Shown in pieces: positions 35,682-42,484 of a DNA stretch of 64,000 nt; within the stretch, counting starts at the first letter, position 1, and the number at the start of each line of letters is the position of its first letter. Below the pieces are notes generated by a model. The model searched no databases, had not been told where the DNA came from, and saw only the letters and a program-made list of their open reading frames with translations. This DNA comes from an uncultured Desulfosporosinus sp. (GTDB lineage: Bacteria; Bacillota; Desulfitobacteriia; Desulfitobacteriales; Desulfitobacteriaceae). The stretch lies in NCBI GenBank assembly GCA_927405585.1, contig CAKMJS010000007.1, positions 29,674 through 93,673 on the forward strand, written 5' to 3'. The position numbers were made by a program, and so were the translations under genes.

Positions 35682-36107
35682 CTAGTTTACATTAGACTGT
35701 TTTTGGGGGCGAACTATCACAAGATCGAGTGCAACCAAAATAAGAGTGGCGATCAGTATAAGGGTCAAGCCTTTCGAAGAGACGGTTGAAGCATAAGATA
35801 CTGTGGGTGTAGGAGTGAGATAAGAGCTGGGGGGGACTGGCGATGAAACCATTGCTGGAGGCCTAGATACGTAGTAAGGAGCAGATTGGAAATTATGAGG
35901 TAACGAAGCTTGGACTGTAAATAGAGATGGTGGCCTATAGAACGAAGACGGATGAGGGTAATATAAGTTAGTCCTTGAGGGCGTGATTCGGGGTTGGTCA
36001 GGATTGTACTTTGGACCAGAATGTCCAGCATAAAATCCAGTATTATGATGGAAGAGTAGAGGACTTCGTATTACTGGTGCATAGACACGAGAATATCCTG
36101 GGTTCAA
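35682..36107 (-). CDS. Tyr/Pro/Ser-rich single-span membrane protein
   Basis: A 141-residue protein of unknown function. The first ~105 residues are rich in Tyr, Pro, Ser and Asn with few charged residues, a composition seen in some coat or surface proteins. A C-terminal membrane segment (GLTLILIATLILVALDLVIV, about 112-131) ends in a short basic tail. A TTG start at 36107 is supported by AAAGGGGG eight bases upstream. It would sit in the membrane with a long extracytoplasmic or mother-cell-facing arm; orientation is not clear. It is monocistronic and opposite to its neighbours. It could be sporulation-related, but this is only composition-based. Confidence 0.6.
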   Translation of the reverse strand: MNPGYSRVYAPVIRSPLLFHHNTGFYAGHSGPKYNPDQPRITPSRTNLYYPHPSSFYRPPSLFTVQASLPHNFQSAPYYVSRPPAMVSSPVPPSSYLTPTPTVSYASTVSSKGLTLILIATLILVALDLVIVRPQKQSNVN

Positions 36108-36224
36108 GGTCAGTACCCCCTTTCATCAAAAAAGCCCATATATATCCCCCTTATATGGCAATATATGTAAATAGTGCTCTAGTGGTACCAAAGAAAAGTT
36201 TGAAAAATAAGTTCGAAAGGTATG

Positions 36225-36252
36225 AATGAACTCGTTCAATAAAAGTTACACT
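36225..36252 (+). repeat. GAACTCGTTCAA dispersed repeat, partial copy
   Basis: TGAACTCGTTCAATAAAAGT matches the copy at 63303 except for a small indel. Related copies lie at 48238 and, inverted, at 52669. Confidence 0.45.
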
Positions 36253-36363
36253 AAGGCTCGTGTTTCAATATATTACATAGTTAAACTTTGAATATTTCTA
36301 GGGAAATTGATTGATGCTATATAAGTGAAAGACAAACTTTAACTGAAAGATAAAAGGTAAGCC

Positions 36364-37566
36364 TTGGAAATGGAGTGGACTCGGATGCATCTAAATAAAT
36401 CCTATGCTCGAGCGATTCTCAAAGTCTTAACCACCTACAAACGAGCCATGCTTCTGGGGTTATTCCTAGGAATCAGCTTGGTTTTAGGTGCTGTCGTAGT
36501 GAATCAAGTAGTAGGGAATGAAGAAAAACTCTGCCTAGATTCGATTGAGACTGTTGACCTATATGAAAGGCAAGCGCAAAAACAAGCGCAAAAACAATCG
36601 CAAAAACAATCGCAAGAACAAGAACAAGAACAAGAACAAGAACAAGAACAAGAACAAGAACAAGAACAAGAACAACCTAGCGCAAGCGACACCTTAATAG
36701 AAGGCTCAGAGTTCTCTGGCCAGGAGCCAGATTATTTTGAGCCAGATTACCTTGAACCTTACAATGAGACAATTTCCAACTATACAGAGGAACGATTTAC
36801 AGTTCTTTTAGTGGGGGTAGATCATCGGCCGGGCGACACAACTTTCAGTAATACGGATACTCTACTAGTTGCCAGCGTCAATACGGTGAAGGGTAAAGTT
36901 GCCCTCCTCTCCATCCCCCGAGACACACAAGTGATGGTAGCAGGCTTTGGAATAGAAAAAATTAATGCGGCTGCACGAGTCGGTAAAGGAATTAAAACCA
37001 CAACAGCTTTAATTGAGGGTTTAATCGGTCAGCATATTGACGGGCATGTAATTACTAATTTTAATGGGTTTAAGTCGATTATTGATATCCTAGGAGGAAT
37101 AACTATCACCGTAGAGAAAGACATGTATTATGTCACAGGAGACAAATCAGACGGCGTGATTAATCTCAAAAAAGGGACTCAACGATTATCCGGAGCCCAA
37201 GCCTTGCAATATGCTAGATTTCGTCAAGATGCCTTAGCTGACATATCAAGGACGGCACGACAACAAGCAGTCATTAAGGCAATAGGGAAGGAATGCCTGC
37301 AAGCTAAAACTATTACTAAGTTGCCATGGCTTGTTCCCAAAATCGTTAAATCAGTGGATACAAATCTTACAATCCCTCAACTATGGGCGATGACGAATTC
37401 TCTGCGACGAATAGAAAATTTAGAGATTGCATCTCAGACACTACCAGGAAATTTCCTTATCGAAAACCAAATTAGTTACTGGAAAGTGGATACCCAGAAG
37501 GCACACGTTGTTGTTAAGAAGCTTTTTGAGGAAGGGAAGACTAGTAGTACGTTTTTTGGAAACTAG
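36364..37566 (+). CDS. LytR-CpsA-Psr (LCP) family protein with Gln/Glu repeat
   Basis: A protein of up to 400 residues with a short basic cytoplasmic end, one membrane helix (about 28-50) and an extracellular LCP domain: LLVGVDHRPGD, NTDTLLVASVN, LLSIPRDTQVM, HIDGHVITNFNGFKSIIDILGGI and ALQYARFRQDALADISRTARQQ. LCP enzymes transfer polyprenyl-linked glycopolymers to peptidoglycan. Between helix and domain lies a low-complexity linker. It consists of four 12-base units, then ten tandem CAAGAA hexamers (36613-36672) encoding Gln-Glu repeats. The start is uncertain: TTG 36364, ATG 36370 and ATG 36385 (GGAG nine bases upstream) are all in frame. Confidence 0.85.
   Translation: MEMEWTRMHLNKSYARAILKVLTTYKRAMLLGLFLGISLVLGAVVVNQVVGNEEKLCLDSIETVDLYERQAQKQAQKQSQKQSQEQEQEQEQEQEQEQEQEQEQPSASDTLIEGSEFSGQEPDYFEPDYLEPYNETISNYTEERFTVLLVGVDHRPGDTTFSNTDTLLVASVNTVKGKVALLSIPRDTQVMVAGFGIEKINAAARVGKGIKTTTALIEGLIGQHIDGHVITNFNGFKSIIDILGGITITVEKDMYYVTGDKSDGVINLKKGTQRLSGAQALQYARFRQDALADISRTARQQAVIKAIGKECLQAKTITKLPWLVPKIVKSVDTNLTIPQLWAMTNSLRRIENLEIASQTLPGNFLIENQISYWKVDTQKAHVVVKKLFEEGKTSSTFFGN
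36613..36675 (+). repeat. (CAAGAA)10 hexamer microsatellite inside LCP gene
   Basis: Ten perfect CAAGAA units plus CAA. Because the unit is six bases, slippage would change linker length without shifting frame. Four degenerate 12-base units (CAAGCGCAAAAA type) precede it. Confidence 0.9.
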
Positions 37567-37785
37567 GGAACTTCGTGTTACAACGCTCACTTGCTTGATC
37601 TCGCAGACCAAACTAAGACTCAAGAGCCTGCTGATGAGAGGGCGGGGTTCCCGGCAAATCAGACGTCCTTGTCTGATTGCCGGCCGTGTACGTCCTTGTA
37701 CACGGCCCCGCCGTATGAAAGCGCTCTTGAGTCAAGTTTGGTAACTGCTCAATCAAAGAAGATTCGCTTTGTAACACGAAGTTCC
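37567..37785 (-). ncRNA. Large structured element E1 (multibranched fold, GGAC loops)
   Basis: Nested complementarity is seen directly. The outer stem 37567-37582 with 37770-37785 is 16 bp and perfect. Stem 2 is 37607-37627 with 37723-37742 (20 bp, one bulge or mismatch). Stem 3 is 37641-37647 with 37706-37712. Two apical hairpins (37651-37683 and 37682-37707) have identical six-base loops, which read AAGGAC on the minus strand. Minus strand is proposed because its sequence aligns with element E2 (plus strand). No protein-coding explanation was found. Whether it acts as RNA or as a palindromic DNA element is open. Confidence 0.65.
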
Positions 37786-37912
37786 AGGCTTGGGAAACCA
37801 GGGGCGACGTGGGTGATTGGGATCGGGAACACTTCGTGCAAGTATGGGGACGATTGTTGTTAATTGCATGTGCGCTGCCCCGCGATTATAAGTCTATTTT
37901 GTGCTCAATTAA

Positions 37913-37939
37913 TGCCGGTAAAAATACTGGCAATTTTTT
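37913..37939 (+). terminator. Terminator-like hairpin
   Basis: TGCCGGTA pairs with TACTGGCA (one wobble) around AAAA and is followed by ATTTTTTC. It may end LCP-gene transcripts. The rest of 37786-38080 shows no feature. Confidence 0.6.
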
Positions 37940-38080
37940 CATTTGAGCCTTTGACAAGACCCCAAGCTCACGTGAAAGGCTTAACAGAATAGCAATGGCA
38001 CATCTGTAGAGGATCCACTGAGGAAGATCTTGCAATAACGCGAAATTTCCAACATTAGGTTTTAGGTATATTGTTAAGAG

Positions 38081-38224
38081 GATATAGCGATTAGTCTAGG
38101 GGTTACAAGACAAACCATCAATGCAATTGAAAATGAAAAATATAGCCCTACCCTTGAATTAGCCATGAAACTTGCTAAATTACTAAACACTACGGTAGAT
38201 GAATTATTTATACTTGACAGTTAG
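38081..38224 (+). pseudogene. XRE-family HTH regulator, C-terminal remnant
   Basis: The frame reads ISLGVTRQTINAIENEKYSP, then TLELAMKLAKLLNTTVDELF and a stop after ILDS. This is the recognition helix and C-terminal half of a short Cro/C1-type repressor of the YgzD-like kind. An in-frame TAA directly upstream and the absence of the first helices show that the 5' half is missing. Its last 17 bases overlap the convergent HAD gene. Not expected to be functional. Confidence 0.75.
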
Positions 38225-38906
38225 AAAGAGACCAATCCCCTTTTTGAACCCTCCCGATCATCTCAAGGGAGAAGTGTGTAAAATCAGGGATAACGAGGTC
38301 TGCTTGTGTTAAGTCTTGCACGGTTGCCGCGGCGGGATTAGGGACGCCGATGCACCATAGTCCAGCTGATTTGGCGGATTGAACCCCTACTTCAGCGTCT
38401 TCAAAGACTACCCCTTCGAGCGGGGAAATTTTTAATCGTTCTGCAGTTAGGCGGTACGGTTCAGGGTCTGGTTTGCCATACCGAACGTCTTCCCCACAAA
38501 TCGTTAGATCGAAGGTATCAAAAAGTCCTATTCGCTTGATAACCATTTCAACTCTTGGGCGTGAGCCAGAAGAGGTTAAAGCTAAAAGGTAACCGTGCAT
38601 TTGTAAAGATTTAATGGCTTCAAGGACACCCGGCATGGGATGGATGACTTCATTGTTCATCATGTCAGCAAAAAGAGCTTGTTTTCTCTGAATCATCTCT
38701 GATAAAGAAGCAGTTAGTTTTAATTCTTGCTTAATCCGTTCCAAAATATCATTTTCTCGAAGCCCGGATGAGTTAAGCCGAAGGCCTTCGGAAAGGGCAT
38801 CAAAGGAATGGCCGTAATCTAGACATATTTGACGCTCTGCGGCTTTATGGATCTTCTCTACGTCAATAATAAGCTCATCTAAATCAAAAATTGCAGCTCG
38901 AATCAT
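38208..38906 (-). CDS. HAD-superfamily phosphatase/phosphoglucomutase-like
   Basis: A 232-residue HAD hydrolase with an alpha-helical cap. Motif I is FDLDELIID: the nucleophile Asp and the second Asp of DxD are kept, but the usual Gly after DxD is Glu. Motif II is LTSSGS, the motif III lysine is in YGKPDPEPY, and motif IV is VFEDAEVGVQSAKSAG. The overall pattern is that of beta-phosphoglucomutase-like or phosphoglycolate phosphatase-like enzymes acting on small sugar phosphates. The gene lies between elements E1 and E2. Substrate unknown. Confidence 0.82.
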   Translation of the reverse strand: MIRAAIFDLDELIIDVEKIHKAAERQICLDYGHSFDALSEGLRLNSSGLRENDILERIKQELKLTASLSEMIQRKQALFADMMNNEVIHPMPGVLEAIKSLQMHGYLLALTSSGSRPRVEMVIKRIGLFDTFDLTICGEDVRYGKPDPEPYRLTAERLKISPLEGVVFEDAEVGVQSAKSAGLWCIGVPNPAAATVQDLTQADLVIPDFTHFSLEMIGRVQKGDWSLSNCQV

Positions 38907-39060
38907 GTGCTCTAGAGTCTCCTTTCAGTATCAAACTGGATATGGCGTATGCTGAAAGTGTAACATTGACTAATCTAAAACGCGAGGAATTAAACTAAAA
39001 ATTCCCATAATACATGGCAATCAAAGCGTCCCCTGGTTCCCCTTGCGTCTTCCTAGCCCA

Positions 39061-39278
39061 GAGGGTTCGCGATCACATGCTCCGACGCCTTTGCGGTCGT
39101 CGTAGCCAAACTTGGCTTTAAACCTCTTTCATAAAGCAGGGCGGGAAACAGGACGTTTCCCGCCGGCCATGCGGCACGGACGCCGCTTTGGCCGGGAACC
39201 CTGCCCGCTAGCATGAAGGATTAAAGCCCTAGTTTGGCACGGCGAACGCATGGCTGAGGACGTGTCTCGCGGACCCTC
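39061..39278 (+). ncRNA. Large structured element E2 (homologue of E1, GGAC loops)
   Basis: Outer stem 39061-39072 with 39267-39278 is 12 bp with one G-T wobble. Stem 2 is 39105-39124 with 39218-39238. Stem 3 is 39136-39141 with 39199-39204. Two apical hairpins are 39140-39164 (10 bp perfect, loop AGGAC) and 39165-39193 (loop ACGGAC). Compared with the complement of E1 it keeps CCAAACTTG, CTTTCATA, GCCGGGAACCC and TAGTTTGG in the same order, while hairpin arms differ but stay paired. Same caveats as for E1. The flanks 38907-39060 show no other feature. Confidence 0.65.
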
Positions 39279-39338
39279 GGAATTAAACCCACATTATGGT
39301 ATAGTAGAAAGGATCCTGGATGAAGGGGAATGTGGTGG

Positions 39339-40304
39339 ATGGAAACATTTTATATTAACTCGCAGGGTATGGAGATAAGCCAAGAAAGTAAGCCTCAATC
39401 TGAAGTAGAGGAAGGGTTTAAACTCATGGTACTAGGCCATGAAGAATGGGATCAGCTTCCACTTCTATGGCCTGATCACCTGGAACAACAATCGGATTGG
39501 ATTGAACGAATACGTGTGAGAAATGCAGCTGAGATGCGTGAAATCGTCAGAGAAGGTGCCTTAGCTTTTCACCCCCGTTTTGAACGATTGACTCAGAATG
39601 TGCATTATATGTGTTTTCGAGATCTTGATGAACAATGGAACGAACGTCCAGTCCGTTTTTTTCTGACCTCGAAAGTTTTTGTTTTAATAGGATGGAATGG
39701 GGTTAACCAGGAACGCTTGATCGAATGGGCTCAACGTGGCATTCTGACCAATCCCCTGGAGTTAGCCTGTGCGATAGGCTTAAGAGTATTGCGTCACCAT
39801 CAAAATCGACTTGAAATCATAGAAGATGAAATGGATGTTATCGAAGAGGAGATTTTGACAGCCACGCGTACTGTACAGCTTAAACAGATTATCTCTTTTC
39901 ACCGCCAAATACTGGGGTTAAAACGTTCCTTAAATGCTCATCAAAGTGTTTTTGCGCGATTGAAGAATATCGAGAAACCAGAGTATGGTGATCTTCAAGA
40001 GGAATTAATTTTTGAGATGCAGCGTGTCATTAATAATGCTCACCAAACACATGACATGATGGAGAGTTTAAGGGAAGCATATCAGGCAGCAGTTGATAAT
40101 CGTGCCAATGATATTATGAAGGTCCTGACACTGGTCGCGACCATTATATTGCCAATTACATTGTTGACCGGTTATTTTGGAATGAATTTTGATATCATGC
40201 CATTTATTCATCAACCCTATGGTATTTTAGCCTTTTATGCGATATCAACCTTCATCTTCCTAGTAGTTGTTATATATTTTAGGAAGAAAAAATGGTTAGA
40301 TTGA
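39339..40304 (+). CDS. corA: CorA-family magnesium/divalent cation transporter
   Basis: A protein of 321 residues with a large cytoplasmic domain and two C-terminal membrane helices. The pore signature GMN is present (LTGYFGMNFDIMP), followed by the last helix ILAFYAISTFIFLVVVIYF and a basic tail KKKW. Cytoplasmic helices contain RLKNIEKPEYGDL and the long coiled segment before the membrane. ATG at 39339 follows AAGGGG by ten bases; another ATG at 39330 is too close to that site. Confidence 0.85.
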   Translation: METFYINSQGMEISQESKPQSEVEEGFKLMVLGHEEWDQLPLLWPDHLEQQSDWIERIRVRNAAEMREIVREGALAFHPRFERLTQNVHYMCFRDLDEQWNERPVRFFLTSKVFVLIGWNGVNQERLIEWAQRGILTNPLELACAIGLRVLRHHQNRLEIIEDEMDVIEEEILTATRTVQLKQIISFHRQILGLKRSLNAHQSVFARLKNIEKPEYGDLQEELIFEMQRVINNAHQTHDMMESLREAYQAAVDNRANDIMKVLTLVATIILPITLLTGYFGMNFDIMPFIHQPYGILAFYAISTFIFLVVVIYFRKKKWLD

Positions 40305-40409
40305 ATTCAGTTAGATTAATTCAGTTAGATTAAATTCTCTTGTTATTTCTACTAAACAATTATATAATATATGAGATTATTATAAGGTGGAATTTTTGGA
40401 GGGTGTACA

Positions 40410-40751
40410 TTGGAGAAGTTACTAGACAAGTTAAAAGAATACTTAAAAATGGAATCTGAAATCCCTTTTGAGGAGTTTTCGGAGTATTATCGCGATCTCA
40501 TTGCTGAATTGAACCAAACGTTTAATGACCTTGATCGGGAAAATCGTCTCAGAGCTCTTTATATTTGTTCGATTGTACAATCGAATGCAGAAGCTAGAGC
40601 CAAAGAGAGTAAGGCTACTGCCAAGACGTTTAAAAAGATAAGCGCTAAATGTGCTTTTTGGTCCGATGCCATTAAGTTTAATCTAGGTAAAGATGGGATG
40701 TCCGCTCAGGAAATTGAACAAGCAACAGAGGAAATTAACGCCAGTATTTAA
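40410..40751 (+). CDS. Conserved-looking hypothetical, helical
   Basis: A 113-residue, predominantly helical, charged protein without membrane segments, signal peptide or recognised motif. It has only two cysteines (YICSIV and SAKCAF). A TTG start at 40410 is supported by GGAGGG six bases upstream. It follows corA by about 100 bases. I do not recognise a family. Confidence 0.6.
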   Translation: MEKLLDKLKEYLKMESEIPFEEFSEYYRDLIAELNQTFNDLDRENRLRALYICSIVQSNAEARAKESKATAKTFKKISAKCAFWSDAIKFNLGKDGMSAQEIEQATEEINASI

Positions 40752-40892
40752 GTTGAATGGGTTACTTTTGTAAAATTAGAACATCAAGCCTGAATGGTTT
40801 TGATGTTTCTTTTTTTTGCACTAAGCTGAAACATTCGAACTAGCCTAAACGTATTAGGGGTGTAGACAAAAAAATTGAGATGAAATGAGGAA

Positions 40893-41387
40893 ATGAATGT
40901 GACAGAAAAGTTATATCGTTCGGCACGAGAAAAAATGCTCGGAGGGGTTTGTGGAGGACTTGCTGATTATTTCAGTGTTGATGTGACCTTGGTGCGGCTT
41001 ATTGTGATCGTGGCTAGTTTTGCCGGGGGGATCGGCTTCTTTGCTTACCTGGTCGCTTGGGTCATCATTCCAGTGAATCCTGTGGAACAAGGTTGGCAGA
41101 GCATGCCACAGAGACGCGATATGGGGGAGGTCGATGGTGGAGTGGGCTCAGATGTCAATAACCGAGAAGGTATTTCCTTGCAGAAGGAGTCCGAAAAACC
41201 CGAGTACCAAGAAACGCGAGAAAATCATGGCAACCGCTCGAAAATGGCCGGCGGATTATTAGTGGCCTTAGGAGCGTACTTTTTGCTCGAACGATTTATG
41301 CCTGTGTGGTTTGATTTTGGAAAAATGTGGCCTGTCCTGCTCATCTTAATAGGTGCGGCAATTATCTATCGGGGAGGAAGAAAATGA
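40893..41387 (+). CDS. PspC-domain membrane protein
   Basis: A 164-residue protein. The N-terminal PspC domain reads LYRSAREKMLGGVCGGLADY, then LVRLIVIVASFAGGIGFFAYLVAWVIIPV. A charged linker follows (about 65-112). The C-terminal pair of hydrophobic segments (MAGGLLVALGAYFLLERF, WPVLLILIGAAIIYRGG) resembles DUF5668/LiaI-LiaF membrane modules. Such proteins act in envelope stress sensing. The stop overlaps the next start (ATGA at 41384), so the two are co-translated. Confidence 0.82.
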   Translation: MNVTEKLYRSAREKMLGGVCGGLADYFSVDVTLVRLIVIVASFAGGIGFFAYLVAWVIIPVNPVEQGWQSMPQRRDMGEVDGGVGSDVNNREGISLQKESEKPEYQETRENHGNRSKMAGGLLVALGAYFLLERFMPVWFDFGKMWPVLLILIGAAIIYRGGRK

Positions 41388-42346
41388 GCAAAGTTTTTAA
41401 CTCCGTTAGCCGAGGCCTACTTCTTATTACCATTGGGGTTATCTTTTTCCTGCTTAACTATGATCTTTTATCGTGGGGATTTTGGTATCATGTCGCTGAC
41501 CTATGGCCACTAATCCTCATCCTGGCAGGGATAGGATTGTTATTTAGCCGAAGAATCCCGCTCAGTGCTGTTTTGCTGGTGTTTCTCTTGAGCATCGTTG
41601 GATACTCTTTGGTTATGGGAGATAAGCCTTTACCGGGTCAGATGGATAACTTTTTTAGTGAGAAAACGTCAGAAACTAAACTCATAAATGTTCCCTTGCC
41701 TTCCGATGTGAAGAAAGCAAACGTCAAACTCAACTTGGGAGGCGCTAAGGTGTCTGTTGGTGCTCTTGACTCGGGGGACAACAAAGCACAACTTATGACA
41801 GGAAAATATCAAGGGGTAAAACAAAGTGGCGGCAGTGGGCGTGAAGTATTGGCAATAGGTTCAGAGCAATCGGGAGACACCCTTGATGTAACCGTGTCGT
41901 CCACTTCTTACGGGGTAAGATCGGATAATATTAAGTGGAGTGATTTAGAGCTTAACTTATCAAGGAAGGTGCATTACGACCTAGAAATGTCCGCAGGAGC
42001 GATCAACGGCTCGATGGATTTAAGCAACCTTTTAGTGGATATTCTAAAAATCAGTACCGGTGCAAGTAACTTCGGACTGGAATTTGGTGACACAGGTATT
42101 GCCACCCGTGGAAAAATTGATAGTGGCGCTTCCAAATTAACGTTGGTTATACCCGAAAATGTTGGGGTGAGCATTCGTTTGAATGGCGTGGCTACTAGTA
42201 CGAATTTTATGGGCTCAGGATTACTGTTAGAGGATAAAAATTGGGTAAGTCCCCAGTATGCGAATGCTTCGACAAAAATTGATTTAGAAATATCTATGGC
42301 TGCTGGGTCGGTTCAATTAGAACGAGCTAAACCTAGCATTCAATAA
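41384..42346 (+). CDS. LiaF-like membrane-anchored beta-helix protein
   Basis: A 320-residue protein. The N-terminal half has four hydrophobic helices (GLLLITIGVIFFLLNYDLLS, LWPLILILAGIGLLFSRR and two more). The C-terminal ~210 residues are rich in short beta-repeats (LNLGGAKVSVGALDSG, LEMSAGAINGSMDLS, KIDSGASKLTLVIPE), the toastrack or DUF4097/LiaF-C pattern. ATG at 41384 follows GGGGAGGAAG; longer frames to 41327 lie inside the PspC gene. It probably forms an envelope-stress module with the preceding PspC protein. No Lia-type two-component system lies beside it. Confidence 0.75.
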   Translation: MSKVFNSVSRGLLLITIGVIFFLLNYDLLSWGFWYHVADLWPLILILAGIGLLFSRRIPLSAVLLVFLLSIVGYSLVMGDKPLPGQMDNFFSEKTSETKLINVPLPSDVKKANVKLNLGGAKVSVGALDSGDNKAQLMTGKYQGVKQSGGSGREVLAIGSEQSGDTLDVTVSSTSYGVRSDNIKWSDLELNLSRKVHYDLEMSAGAINGSMDLSNLLVDILKISTGASNFGLEFGDTGIATRGKIDSGASKLTLVIPENVGVSIRLNGVATSTNFMGSGLLLEDKNWVSPQYANASTKIDLEISMAAGSVQLERAKPSIQ

Positions 42347-42371
42347 GAGTTATAACTGCATAGAATATAGG

Positions 42372-42413
42372 GAGAAATGAAGGGTGAGCTTAAGGCTCCC
42401 CATTTCTTTTTCA
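42372..42413 (+). terminator. Terminator of the PspC/LiaF-like unit
   Basis: GAAATGAAGGGTGAGC pairs imperfectly with GGCTCCCCATTTC and is followed by five T residues. Confidence 0.6.
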
Positions 42414-42484
42414 AGTTGCCGGAAACAGGCTTATAATGGTATAATTTATAAAATCATTAGGTTAAGAATTTGAGGATGCAGTAA

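Noticed and set aside
36011..36229. 72-codon plus-strand frame overlapping the Tyr/Pro-rich gene
   Set aside because: It lies largely antisense to a frame with a much better ribosome site and has no family pattern.
36504..36692. Cys/Ser-repeat frame antisense to the LCP gene
   Set aside because: It is simply the complement of the CAAGAA microsatellite.
37591..37863. 90-codon frame across element E1
   Set aside because: It runs through the paired arms of the structured element; its composition follows the palindromes, not a protein.
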